Shown: positions 42,243 to 53,914 of the stretch, piece by piece
Numbering within the stretch: the stretch's first letter is position 1
How the letters are laid out: the number at the start of each line of letters is the position of its first letter
Source of the DNA: Syngnathus acus
Taxonomy: Eukaryota > Chordata > Actinopteri > Syngnathiformes > Syngnathidae
Direction of reading: 5' to 3'
Assembly: GCF_901709675.1 (NCBI RefSeq)
Contig: NC_051105.1
Span: 11,890,604 to 11,954,603, forward strand
DNA: 64,000 bases
Position numbers and translations under genes: made by a program
Notes under the pieces: generated by a model
Seen by the model: only the letters and a program-made list of their open reading frames with translations
Told to the model about the DNA's origin: nothing
Database searches by the model: none

Positions 42243-45200
42243 ACATTAGCTGACAAAATGCAAATCAGTCTGTCTCTGAGGACGAGATCTGCTCGCGGAT
42301 GATGCCATGCTCCGGCAACTCCAAATCGGACAAACTACATTCCGCCCCATTAAAAAAAAGAGTCAGATGCGATAATTTATTATTTCCATTTGTTTGTTCC
42401 ATTTACCTTAAACATTTGTCTACATCTAGAAAAGAGAATTAATTAAACTGAAATTGAATTATTTTGGTATTTTGTTAATAACAATGAAAAGACAAATGTA
42501 CTCACGTGGGATCTATCTATTGACCGGCGATAGCAACAAGGTATGCAAGACATTGTTCAATGGAATGATGGTGTAGAAAGCTGTTCAAAAACACTGCTCA
42601 GAGAAGCAAAACCCATTTTAACCAATGGAAGCATTTTACTGGAAGTTCCACCAACGTTTGTGTCCCCATAAAAGCGCCCAGGAATATGGTGGATATAAGT
42701 TTGTCTACAATGGTATTTTTATTGTGTATTCGTTTTCTTAAGAGAGTAAAATAACAGCCTCATTTGACTTTGATATTCTCAAAATACTTCCTTGGCTTCC
42801 AACAATTAGCTTCTCAATGTTAAGTAGTGTTCAGTTTAGTTATAAAAGAGATTTTCACCAACAAATCTGGAATTGTTACTTGTGCATACAATAACTTTAT
42901 TCTGCACCAGCCTTAATTTTTCTTGGTCAGTGACCTTGGAAAGAAAGCCTGATGACGAAACATGATTTTGTCCTTTCCTCTCTAGTTCTCTGAAAACCTA
43001 TTGGGAATTCATTAATACAGAGATTATTGTTGTAATGTGGTTTGGAATGTGGCACTGAAATCATTGACATGCTTATGCCCACTGCAAGAAAGCCATGCAG
43101 TCCAGAGGTCATAAAATCTTAAATTCACCATACTCTTAATACGTATTACCGTCACGACTGCTACTTTCATCCGTCAACTATTGTAGAATGCACAAAGCAA
43201 ATAACATATGCCAGTTTTACACTTAATGGAGGCAATGATGGATTTATGAGGGCAGAAATCAAGGCTCTACTCTTGTCTCGGCAAAGGGTTGGAAAAAAAA
43301 TCAGTTTAAATGCAACTACATATATGTTCATTATTTCACTTGGAGCAGTCACCATGTCTGAAGTAAATCTCTGGGGGAACCATAAAACAGCGTCTAAAAC
43401 AGCACCTCACTGTAGACATTTAACTCTTTTGTCACTTTAATGAGGGGAAAATGTTTTTCTGAAATCACTTTTGGGACTCTACTGAATGCCTCGTATGTTG
43501 CTGATGTCCCTCGTGGCACTGTCATAAAGTGTTTTCCTGAATTTGATTACAGTGTATTTATTCATTTTTAAGAATTGTTTGAAAGTGTGATCCAGAAATA
43601 TGCCACTATGACAGTTTCCCAATAAAACAGTGAGTGAGTGACCTGTCCTGATGAGTGATGTTTATATAACGTCACACCATTAATTTTACAAAATATAATG
43701 TTATGGATATAATGAAGGCAAGAAAATTTTGCCTCTTTGATCATTCATCTTAAAGTTATTCATAATAAATATATGAAAAAAAAACATTGATGATGATTTA
43801 ACAGTTTTTAAACTCTGGAAAATGTACTTTTTAAATTTTAGACATGAAAAGTTAGGAAATCTAGCGTTCCTGTCCATCCATCAAGTGCTAAATTTAACAA
43901 CCAAATAAATTGCTATTCTGCACCTACTGTTATGAAACACCGTCTCAACCAATACGCGCTTATGGTGGCCAAAGTTCTAGTTTCATCACTTGCAGCTTCC
44001 GAAACACTATCATATCAAAGCCAATGCGATGTTAGCAAGGTGACACTTAAGGCAGGAGTGGGTACAAACTGAAGCGACAGTGACCTCTTGTTCCTGGGAC
44101 TAAACAGTGGGGGTTGTTACCTAACGGTGTCCATGAAGGGTGACATTGCAGTGGCAGAAGAGGTAAGAGAGGCATGGGAGTAGTCCACCCAGAAGTGCTG
44201 GCTCCAAGATGCAGAATGATGGCAGATACAACAAATAGCTGACGTCAAATCTTATTTGGCTTTCTCAGACATTCTTTGGACTGGAGATTGTAACTAGAGT
44301 AGAGGCAGGAAGAGGCTCCAAGAGCCTTACACTAGGACTATTCTACAACAAATTTAGTTGGGCCAAATTTTTAGATTGCTCTACTCATTGGAAACAGAAA
44401 CATCAACTATCTGTTGAGGAAACACTAATTGCTAAATCATTGCCAAGAACAGGGCTATTCAATTACGAATTCAGTTGGCCCTAATTTCAAATCACAAAAT
44501 GTAGCCGAATCAGTGGGTTTTAATTGTCAATTTTACGTTTCAAATTTCAAACTGACATGTTTTTTCTACAAGATCTTGCCACTAGTCTGTTTTTAAAACC
44601 ACTAGCCACACTTCAAACCAACACCGTCAGCAATGTGGGTAGGCTACGCGAGTATTGCATTCACGGTATCAAACACTGTAGGGATTCTTTATGTCTTAGG
44701 AACCGAGATACCCTCTGCATCTCTTGAATGCAATTCAAGTCATGGAGGCTGGGCCACTTGGGCATAGGTTTTGGGTTGCGTGTGGATTAAATAGGTTTGA
44801 AGGCAAGTACTATACACATGTGCAGACTGAGAACTACTTAGTAGTGAATTGTTTAGATGCAACAAACTTCTTTATAGCCTTTACTCAAGTGTCCGGAGTT
44901 TAGGGCAGGGCTTAAACAAAGCCAGATGATGCAACCTGGCCTCTGGCATGAGTCAAACTATCCACCACTAAACAAGTAGAGCTATGGATGTACCACACAA
45001 TTAAACAGGTTAAATACAATTAATTGAGGACCCCAACTGCAGGTGGTGGAAAGATACCAGCGAGACAGTTACGCACTTCATAGCAGTTTGTAAGATGATG
45101 GCAGCTATAGCATGCATGTGGACGTTGAGGTTTCTTGTATGTGTTATACGTAATGTACGTGTGGCTGCACAGGGTGGCATTTCTGGAAGGGCGGTGAAAA

Positions 45201-45299
45201 GAGTTGGTGGACGTGGGGTCGTATTCTTGATTGAAAATCTTATTAATCATAAACAGAGATGAAAAGGTCAAGACCATCATCAATTTTGAAAGAAAAACA
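42243..45299. other. Unique DNA, no repeat recognised
   Basis: Three kilobases without element ends, tandem arrays or credible exons that I can see. Together with 28607-31412 it is the most likely place for host regulatory or intronic sequence. Confidence 0.45.
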
Positions 45300-45520
45300 A
45301 AGTTGAAAATCAAAGTCTGCTTTATTGTCAATTTCTTCACGTCAAGACACACAAAGAGATCGAAATTGCGTTTCCTACTATCTCACGGTGACAAGACATT
45401 AAATATTATGTATATATTATATTATATTATATTGGTCTACGGACAAACAAAACATTCAAATAAACAATATAAAAAGTAAAAACAAGAAGGCACATACAAT
45501 GACTAAATAAGAGCAATGAA

Positions 45521-45551
<31 letters not shown>

Positions 45552-45885
45552 GAGCAACATGGTTGAAATGGAGCAATTGTGCATACAGCAGACAGTCAGA
45601 ATATAGCGCAAAAGTACAGGAGGAGTAGTGCAAGGCAGCCAACAAGGCCCAAAAAGCCAGGACGTTATGCAGCCGAGGGTGGAGGGGGGAGAGAGTTCAG
45701 GATCCTAACAGCCTGGAGTATGAAGCTGTCGGTGAGTCTGGTGGTGCGCAGGCTTCTGTACCTCTTTCCAGAGGGCAGTAGATCAAACAAAGTGTGAGCG
45801 GGGTGACTCACATAACTCACAATTGTGGTCGCCTTGCGTGTGAGATGGGAGGTGTAAATGTCCTTCAGGGAGGGGAGTGATGAAA
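45300..45885 (-). mobile_element. Rex1/L2-like LINE 3' end, same family as 55211
   Basis: tcaaagtctgctttattgtc at the left edge matches the tail of the LINE at 55211-57345 (tcaaagtcagctttattgtc), as do gtcaagacacacaaagaga and the C-terminal coding around 45690-45860 (gtgagcggggtgactcacat). Severely 5'-truncated. Two microsatellites, TATAT(n) at about 45410-45432 and AAAT(n) at about 45518-45551, expanded within its 3' region. Confidence 0.8.
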
Positions 45886-45940
45886 AGGAGACACTAGCAA
45901 AGAATGCATCAATTTATGTATGAACACTGCTTTATTCATA

Positions 45941-46014
45941 GTGGCTGACACAGGTACAGAAAGTAAAAACATTGCCACAGTTTGGCTTTAGCCACAGGTG
46001 CTACATTTTATGTA
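45941..46014. repeat. 72-bp one-sided flank shared with 24538-24611
   Basis: Identical but for one base to the sequence left of the MITE at 24612 (see that entry). Confidence 0.85.
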
Positions 46015-46897
46015 CCGTATTTTCTGCACTATTAGGCGCACTTGAAAACTTAAAATTTACTCAAAAAAACACAGTGCGCCTTATAATGCAGAGCGCCTTA
46101 TATACGGATCAATTAATGAATTTGTTGATCCATACTGGTTGTACACAGCGCTCTGCCAAAATGTTTCAGTACGTTTTAGTACGACTAGTAAATTACAAGG
46201 TCGCATCACTTCCCAGCATTACGGCTACCGTGGTCAGGGGGCGTCACTGAATAGCTGTTGTACCCGCGAGGCTATTTCATTTCAAAATAGGCTGTTCCGT
46301 TAATGTTTTCGAGTACGTTTACAGATCAATATCCAACGGAATCATAAATAAGCAGCACCAATGTGTTAAATCAGTCTTTAGTAAGTTCCGATCACTTTTA
46401 TGGGAGAAAGTTCGAGAAACGTGATTGCTTACAGGGGGCCGCCATGACACTTTGCTGAGGCTCATGGGAGTCTGCGAGCTGAGGCTCATGGGAGTTTGCG
46501 GGTGGCTAATGCTATAATGATAGCTGCTATACGTACGAGGCTATTTCATTTCAAAATAGGCTGTTCCGTTAATGTTCCGAGTAAATTTACAGATCGATAT
46601 GGAAAGGAAACATAAGTAAGCAGTACCAATGTGTTAGATCGAACTTTAGTCGGTTCCGATCACTTTTATAGGAGATTTTGAGAGTTTGAGAAACGCGATT
46701 GTTTACTGAGGGCTCATTGGTTATTGGCTGGTGGATGTATACCGCAACCCTAGTCAACCTCAGTTTGATGCAGTACAGCTTCTATTTTATGCGCCTTTTA
46801 ATCCGGTGCACCCTATATATGAAATAATTTCTAAAATAGAAAATTCAATGAGGGTGCGCCTTATAATCCAGTGCGCCTTATGGTGCGAAAAATACGG
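46015..46897. mobile_element. TA-flanked MITE, TATAAGGCGC family, copy 3
   Basis: Ends CCGTATTTTCTGCACTATTA and ...ggtgcgaaaaatacgg, TA at each edge, TATAAGGCGC-type repeats inside both ends. It is close to copy 2 in order and orientation but lacks the solo LTR. Confidence 0.8.
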
Positions 46898-46899
46898 TA

Positions 46900-47532
46900 A
46901 TATGTCATTTCATGGTGGGAGGGTGGAGTGGTTTGCAATTGTTTCAACCTCTGACTAAGATTCTTGATCACAAAAGCATTTGAAGCAAATTCTTCTTTTT
47001 GCAAGAGGCTAAGAACAGAGATATTATAAGAAGTTATCAAGGATTTATAAATGTGGAAAGTGAGTTATCTGTCATTTTTAATGGCACTCCTGATGTCGAC
47101 AACACAGAACAATTGTCAGTTTTGATTTGCATCAAAGGGAAACTCAAAGAGTCAAAGAGGCCTCTTTGGAGGCTGTACAGCAAACAGGTGGCATCTCTGA
47201 TTTTAAACAAAATCGATAAATTGGAAATTCCACTTGAGGACTGGCAAAGATAATTTGTATTATAATGGAGCCAACTTGTGAGTAAAAACAATGGGATTCA
47301 AGCCATGCTCTTAAAAAATCCCACAGTTCTTTCTGTTACTTGTGGGACTCACACACTGCCAAATAATCAGTTGATGCCATAAGAAAATCTGGCGTCCTAC
47401 AACAAAAGGTTGACTGTATAATCTTTTTTTCAGCCTGTGCAAAATGGGCTGTTCTGATAACGCATGTGAGGCTCACCATAAAGATTTTTACAGAAACATG
47501 GTGAGAGAGGAGAATCAAGTGTTGAGTCCATG
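46900..47532. other. Unique DNA with one unassigned frame
   Basis: 46999-47253 (plus) is an 84-codon frame (LSVLICIKGKLKESKRPLWR, ...KLEIPLEDWQR) preceded by an acceptor-like ttcttctttttgcaag. Its composition is protein-like, but I recognise no family and a decayed transposon or exon is equally possible. Confidence in it as a gene is about 0.15. Confidence 0.35.
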
Positions 47533-48158
47533 AGTTACAGCAGGGGTGTCAAACTCATTTCACATCGTGGGCCACATACGGCCTCGGTAGATGTCAAGTG
47601 GGCCGGACCATTAGAATTATACCATACTATGCTCTAAATAACCAAAATATCATGTCTTTCCTTTTTTTTTTTGGTGTAAAGAAGCTCAAGAACATTAGGA
47701 AAATGTTGAAATTTAATGAACATTCCTTTTACAAAACATTAATAGCATTACATTAACATAACTTAAAACATTAACAGTAATGCACTTTAAGATTAAATGA
47801 GGTTTATAAAGATAGGGATTTTTAAACCATTTACACATGTGCATATAAAATCTAAATGTAATCCCTGCCTACACCGTACAAACTAAGGATAGTGCTATTA
47901 AATGTGTAAAGAAGAAAGTATTCACATGTCCTGTAAATGTGTAAACTTCATACATGAAACACACATACACATTCAATACATATTGAACATTCGTGGAGTT
48001 CCATGAACAGTAGAAATCCACCATACGTTTTTGTAGTGAAGTTGCTGACTAACATTAAATTGTACACTTTTTTAATCACTGCAGTAAGGATTAATCTTCA
48101 CAGAGCTGTATTTTTTCAATGCAAACAGTATCTAAGGCAGCATTTTAAAGGCATTAGA

Positions 48159-49110
48159 CTAGTCTGGACTTGTTTTTGTTCCTGATACTTGGCATCTTTT
48201 GGCCTGTACAAGTGCATCAATACCAGGTGCCATGTCCTGGCAAGCTGTCACTTTCAGAATGTCATTTAAGTGCTTGTTTGTGAGCCTTGAACACATTTTT
48301 GTTTTATTGATATTCGTTACTGAGAAAATCTGTTCACAAAGGTCGGTTGTCCCAAACATGCACAAAATGTCAGCACCCAGGGCTGTTAATTTGGGGTACC
48401 CTGATAGTAGATACTGATAAAATTTGTCCAGACCTACGGAGGCGAATTTGCCCTTCAAATCTGCATGTCTTCGGCTGTTGTGGTGTCCATCATTGGCACC
48501 AACTCAAGAAACTCTTCAGTAACAGTCAATGTCTCATCAACTCCATGAATAAATAAGGCCATGTCTGTGATGTTGGTGCTCTCGTCAATCGCAACGGAAA
48601 ATGCAATAAATGACTTGACTCTCTGTATCAATTGGCTGTCTAAATCTGCTGATAGGTCCGAAATCCTCTCTGCTATAGTATTCCTTGTCAGGCTAATATC
48701 AGCAAAAGCTTGTCGCTTCTCGGGACATACAAGTTCAGCCGCCTTCATCATGCATCGTTCAACAAAGTCACCATCGGAATACGGCTTTGATGCTAATGCT
48801 ATTTCGCTGGCAATCAGGTAGCTGGCTTTTACTGCTGCTTCACTGACTTGTTGGGTCTGGATGAAAGTTGACTGCTCTTTCCTCAGACCCGCCTGCAATT
48901 CGTTGCTCTTATCTCAAGCCATCATAATTTTCGCTGTGAAGAGTCTCGTAGTGGCGTCGAATATTAAGTTCCTTCAATACCGAAACTTGTTGCAAACACA
49001 CCAAGCACAAAGGTTTTTCGTGCTTATCTATAAATAAATAGGACGTGGTCCATTTTTCATTGAAAATTCTACACTCCGTATCTACTTTTCACCGTTTGGA
49101 TAATGACATT
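48159..49110 (-). pseudogene. hAT transposase (GTF2IRD2/ZBED-like), broken
   Basis: Read 5' to 3' on the minus strand. First comes a start MSLSKR, a stop, then KVDTECRIFNEKW and a zinc-finger-like stretch (CLVCLQQVSVLKELNIRRHY, then ETLH) at about 49108-48910, ending in a second stop. Next is a 147-codon open segment (48898-48455) with LIASEIALASKPYSDGDFVE and VAIDESTNITDMALF, a region typical of the first half of hAT transposases. It is joined directly to the C-terminal segment at 48458-48159 (FGTTDLCEQIFSVTNINKTK), the hAT dimerisation region. The middle of the protein is missing. Two in-frame stops and the deletion make it non-functional. Confidence 0.75.
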
Positions 49111-49329
49111 TTGGCTAATGAGGGTCCAGGGGAGGGGTAGAGACCAGGCTAGAAACAACATCGTAACAAGCAGCAATTGGCGCATTGCTACCGTCTGCTG
49201 TGTTGGGTCTGTCTTCTCTGATCAAAACAATGTTGTCTTCTACTCTGATCAAAAGAGTGTGCACCATAGCGAATAATCAATGAATTGCATATTATTAAAA
49301 ATATTAATTCCGTGTCTTTTATGCATTTA

Positions 49330-49363
49330 AATAAAAACTCTTGAATCTTGAATCTTGAATCTT
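49330..49363 (+). mobile_element. LINE 3' tail scrap in the hAT element
   Basis: aataaaaactcttgaatctt plus further TTGAATC units is the same 3' end as the LINE at 34488, here in plus orientation and almost entirely truncated. Confidence 0.7.
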
Positions 49364-49722
49364 TTTCACTTTTAAATGATCCTGCGGGCCTGATCGAACG
49401 CGGACCTGATCGCACCTTCATGTGGGCCGGTTCCGGTCCGCAGGCCATATGTTTGACACCACTGAGTTACGGCGAGGCACTGCAGCGCGAGAGGCAATGA
49501 ATTATGTGAGAAATTTCACCAAGCATCCAGCATTTAGGTTTGCAGCCCAGTCTATGTCATAAAAGGTTAGGTCATACCATTTTAATATCTGCATAATGGT
49601 TTGGTACAACCTTTCCTTGAATCACCATGTCAGCTGACTCAAGCACAAGGGTGTTCAGAATGCAATGAAAGTTGTGTGCAAGTGTGCATGCGCACTGAAA
49701 ATATTAAACAGCGGACTAAATT

Positions 49723-51523
49723 GGGAGCGGCCAGTGTCGATTCCAACCTCTCGGGAGAATTCACAGCAGAGGAACTCAGTGAGGCCTTGAGCAAGCTCAA
49801 GCGAGGCAAATCCCCTGGCCGTGACAACATCCACCCAGAGTTTGTCATCCACCAGAGCACAACAACATCTGGTTGGCTCTGTGCTTTCTTTACATCATGC
49901 TACCGGAGATTAAAGCTCCCAAAGACTTGGCGCCGTGCCTCTGTCATAGCTCTGCCGAAGCCAAATAAACCTGCAGAAGATCCTAAGTCATACAGACCAA
50001 TCTCGCTGCTCTGTGTCCCATTTAAGATCTTGGAGAAGATGATCCATAGCCGCATCGAGCCAGTGGTGGACTCACAGCTCCCACGGGAACAAGCTGGTTT
50101 CCGTCGTGGAAGATCAACAGCAGACCAGGTAACACTACTCTGTCAGGACATCGAGGACAGCTTCCAGGACAGTGAGAAAGCTGGGGTAGTGTACCTGGAT
50201 CTGACGGCTGCATATGACACCGTGTGGGACCGGGGACTCCACCTGAAGCTGCTGAGGACAATACCAGACCGGCACATGGTGAAGTTCATCATGGAGACAA
50301 TTTCCAACCGCAGCTTCATCCTCCAGACCAGCAGTGGCCAGTGCAGTAGGCTCAGAAGACTGAGGAACGGGGTACCGCAGGGGTCTGTCCTCTCGCCGAT
50401 GTTGTTCAATGTTTACATCCACGACCTACCTGATACAGCATCGAGAAAGTATGGCTACGCAGACGACCTTGCCATCATGCTGAGCCGACCAACGTGGAAG
50501 GCGATGGAAGAGGGTCTTAATGAAGACATGGGCACACTGGTAGCATACCTTCAGAGGTGGCGTCTACAGCTCAGCGTCGGAAAGACAGTCGCAGCGGCAT
50601 ACCATCTTAGCACCAGAGAAGCCAGGAGGGAACTTGAGGTGCGCGTTGACAACAAATGTCTGGAGGTCCAGCAAGCCCCGAAGTACCTTGGAGTGCGTCT
50701 GGATCGGACATTATCCTTCAAACAACACCTGGAAGAAGTCAAGGCCAAGGTGACATCCAGAGCCGCGCTGATCCGCCGCCTCGCTGGAACAACCTGGGGA
50801 GCCTCCGCTAAGACGCTGCGAATATCCACCCAAGCCCTGATCTTCTCTGCAGCAGAATACTGCAGCCCAGTCTGGAGCAGAAGCCCGCATGCGAGAAAGG
50901 TCGACGTGGCTATTAATACCTCCCTCCGGATAATAACTGGATGCTTGAAACCTACTCCTGTGTCCCTCTTGCCGGTCCTCGCGGGAATAGCACCGGCCGG
51001 CCTCCGACGGGAGGCTGCCACCCTCGCCCTGGCCAGGAAGGCACAAAAATATGACTGGCACGTCTTGCACAACACCACAATAACACCAGCACCTCCAAGC
51101 AGACTCAAGTCCCGCCACCCCTACAACAAGGCAGCACAAGAGATGCTCAACTCCACCTCTGAGGACATCTCCAGAGATGCATGGTTGGCAGCAGCTTGGA
51201 AGCAGGAGTGGGAGTCGGCCGGACCCTCCCGAGTCCACCGCTACATTTGGGACCCAGGAGATGGCGCCATCGGAGGAGACAACCTACCACGCCGGCAATG
51301 GACCACGCTGAACCGCCTACGGACTGGGGTCGGTCGCTTTGGGTCATCAATGAAGACGTGGGGCTTGGCGGACAGTGCGGCATGCGAGTGTGGTGACCCT
51401 CAGCAGACCGCCGACCATATAATCAACATCTGCCCCTTATATGGACCACCCTCGGAAGCCAGCCTCTTCGACCTAGGACCAGAGACGCGGGCATGGCTAG
51501 GCGACACCGAGTTGGACATCTGA
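49723..51523 (+). CDS. LINE reverse transcriptase, truncated at N-terminus
   Basis: The open frame runs about 599 codons from the element edge to TGA at 51521-51523; the ATG at 49601 is target DNA read through by chance. RT landmarks are LKRGKSPGRDNIHPEF, YRPISLLCVPFKILEKMI, EQAGFRRGRSTADQV, the catalytic VVYLDLTAAYDTVWDRG, NGVPQGSVLSPMLFNVYIHD and the active-site KYGYADDLAIML. A thumb region with KYLGVRLDRTLSFKQHL follows. The extreme C-terminus has a Cys/His motif, CECGDPQQTADHIINICPLY, as in Jockey-like proteins. There is no endonuclease because of truncation. No stops or frameshifts, so the catalytic domain appears intact. Confidence 0.85.
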
Positions 51524-51541
51524 CGTTACACGAAAGAAAGA
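49723..51541 (+). mobile_element. 5'-truncated LINE (Jockey/CR1/I group), recent
   Basis: A perfect 13-bp duplication, agcggactaaatt, at 49710-49722 and 51542-51554 defines both edges. The element contains only the RT and C-terminal coding, the stop, 18 bases and a GAAA-type tail (acgaaagaaaga). The clade within the Jockey/CR1/I assemblage is not resolved by eye. The C-terminal Cys/His motif and tiny 3' UTR link it to the mini-LINE at 37216. Confidence 0.9.
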
Positions 51542-51554
51542 AGCGGACTAAATT

Positions 51555-52074
51555 CAAGTATATTACTGGACATTAGCTTAAAAAATATGCTTCTGTAGTA
51601 CATAATGAAACGAATCAAGTACATCTGCCCATGGAGCTGGAAAAGCTGCCACGTCCATCCCTATCAAAACGCTGCTACTGTCTATTGCATAAAATCCAAA
51701 CATTTCCACCTCTTATCAAATTTATTCAGCTTGTGGCAATTTGTTGTGGCTTTTTGGGATCTTTTGGCTCATTTTGCCAAACAGGTTCTATTTAAGTTTC
51801 TTGATGAAACAGGTCTGGATGTAAATGAAGTCAACTTTGCAAACAATTTAATTAACCAAAGTTAATTCATGTTTTAACAAGGGGCTCATCAGGTTTTCAT
51901 ACAGGGTAGCTTTGAGTCGTTTATTTTCAATTCAATTATCTTCCAAATGGCTTATTCTCACGGAGGTCGCTGGTGTGGTCACCCATTTAGAAATGACACT
52001 TCAATGAGAATGGTTGTTTTTGCAGAGTGTAAAGCATATGTGAGTAGTATTGTTATATGCATGGTTGGGAGGGT
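51555..52074. other. Unique DNA
   Basis: Nothing recognised; the frame at 51605-51865 has no domain. Confidence 0.4.
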
Positions 52075-52076
52075 TA

Positions 52077-52245
52077 CCGTAATTTTCGGACTATAAGTCG
52101 CACCGGAGTATAAGTCGCACCAGCCATAAAATGCCCAAAAAAGTGAAAAAAACCCATATATATGTATATAAATCGCTCCTGAGTATAAGTCGCCCCCCCA
52201 CCCAAACTATGAAAAAAACCGCGACTTATAGTCCGAAAATTACGG
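52077..52245. mobile_element. TA-flanked MITE, TATAAGTCGC family, minimal copy
   Basis: 169 bases: CCGTAATTTTCGGACTATAA at the left and its complement at the right, with TA outside. TATAAGTCGC occurs several times, and the two halves can fold on each other. It consists almost only of the terminal regions of the 26838-28604 type. Confidence 0.85.
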
Positions 52246-52325
52246 TACTTAAAATGTATTCCAGTACAGTTACTAGTAACCTGATAAAAATTTAGTCAGT
52301 AACATAAAGTGATTTAACTTGAATA

Positions 52326-52566
52326 CAGCAATCCCTCGTTTATCGCGGATAATTGGTTCCAAGACCACCCGCAATAGGTGAAAATTCGCGAAGTAGTGTC
52401 ACCCTCTCATTTTAAACATACCGTAATTTTCGGACTATAAGTCGCGGTTTTTTTCATAGTTTGGGTGGGGGGGCGACTTACAATAAGGAGCGACTTATCT
52501 GTGTTTTTTCACAAAAAAAAAAGTGAAACCGCGATAAACGAACCGCGATGTAGCAAGGGATTACTG
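52326..52566. mobile_element. Mariner-like MITE overlapping a TACCGTAA end
   Basis: Outer ends cagcaatccctcgtttatcg and ...aagggattactg are inverted and TA-flanked (52324-52325, 52567-52568). At 52429 a TACCGTAATTTTCGG end of the TATAAGTCGC family begins and runs, without a matching right end, through the mariner-like right end. The arrangement of the right part is the same as at 26836-27015. Confidence 0.65.
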
Positions 52567-52584
52567 TAATTTGAATTTCAAGTG

Positions 52585-52773
52585 ACCACAAAGCCAGTCT
52601 TTTTTAGAGTACCAATCCTTTTGAAGCGAACGTGTTGTAGTCCGTCCCGGGAGGCCCGTAGTTTGAATTAATCCTCGCAAATCTGGCGTTGGTCTTCCCT
52701 TACTTATGATTTCTTGCTTTGACTGAAAGTCAAGTTTTGAAAAATTTCTTATTTTCGAGATTATATCCTCCAT
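52585..52773 (-). pseudogene. hAT transposase N-terminus, TTF-type (ZMYM1-like) fossil
   Basis: The minus-strand frame reads MEDIISKIRNFSKLDFQSKQ, then EIISKGRPTPDLRGL and SLQKDWYSKKDWLCG. The KGRPTP and ...W(Y/F)...K..WLCG pattern is what I know from the start of TTF-domain hAT transposases related to ZMYM1. The frame then runs into repeat sequence and stops. No catalytic region follows. It directly abuts the TACCGTAA-type sequence at 52429-52580. Confidence 0.5.
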
Positions 52774-53914
52774 TTTCAGGGAAAATAAAGCCAAACAGCA
52801 ACGCGTTAGCACCGAATGTTGTTGGTTGTTTTTCTTTTCTTTTTCTTCTTCTTAATTTACTCTCGCATTTACTCGTGTCGTGAACTATTAGCCGCAGGGT
52901 CACTATCGCCACATCGTCTAGGCAAAGGTACTGGCTGCCTCAAGGCTCGTATTTTCCCGCTGACTGCAAGCATGCGCCGTTTGCACGCGCTCAGTACAGT
53001 GTGTGAGTGGTGCACACTCTCACACACACGCCCTGAGAGGCACAACCTGTCACTGCCTTAGCCTCCATGATTCTCGTCTCCCGTTGTTATTTGAACAAGA
53101 AATACAGCTATTTTGACTATGAAAATGATCCAAATGTATAGGAAACACACCAAAATTGCATTAAAAGCATAGACCACAGGACAGATATTATGTTTTATTA
53201 TATTATTCATTTTTTAACAACTTATGGTGACAGCTGAGGAAACCATGTTGAGCCCTTTACCGCCCCTGGTGGCAAGGTGAGGCACTGCCTCACCTGCCTC
53301 CTATGAGTGCACGTGCCTGACCTGTGGAGGTCCCACATTGTGGTCTTACTGGGGAAAGGGAGCAATAATATAAAGTTCGGTCAATATCTGGTATCCCCGT
53401 TTTTGTCTAGTCTTGTATTTGCTAAAATAATCCCCCTCTTTACCGTTTGATGCATGGGGCCAGTCACGCATGCCTATTGGTAATTGGTAATATTGAAACC
53501 AAATAAACCCATTCCGCCAGCGCCTTTACATCCAGTCCTAGTGCTTGGTTAACCGTTTGAACATGTTCTGTTAGACTGTATAGGACCTTTGCCATGGACA
53601 AAATCAGGACACCAACACATCTTGACTCAAATGTGCATTGCAACGCATTTCCCAGCCATTCTTCTTTGCACATAAGCCTATCAAACAGCACCCACATACA
53701 CTGTAAGTGTTAACCCTACTAAGAGGACATTAACCCGGCAAGAGGTGAGCTATTTGATCGGACATGGGTTAGCTATTCCAAGCATGAGTGCAAAGAGTTT
53801 GCCTTGTGTTTTAGTTTCCAAACATGACAACACACCGCGTTTTTATGATGACTACAGGAAAATCATTACTAAACCCGACTCCTTCCTTCTTCCTTGAATG
53901 GAAGACTGTATAGA
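52774..53914. other. Unassigned DNA, possible upstream part of the TTF element
   Basis: tgaggcactgcctcacctgc at about 53278-53297 is a short palindromic stretch reminiscent of a hAT terminus, but no partner end or duplication is visible. The remainder is unique. Confidence 0.35.

Larger units (their letters stand above)
47541..49464. mobile_element. hAT element with transposase fossil
   Basis: Left end caggggtgtcaaactcattt, right end catatgtttgacaccactg, with 8-bp flanks agttacag (47533-47540) and agttacgg (49465-49472), 7 of 8 matching. gggccgg motifs lie inside both ends. The minus-strand coding remnant is described separately. A LINE tail has inserted at 49330-49363. It is the least reduced hAT element of the window. 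Confidence 0.85.

Noticed and set aside
51605-51865. 86-codon frame as a gene
   Set aside because: No domain, no splice or promoter support; length is expected by chance in this base composition.
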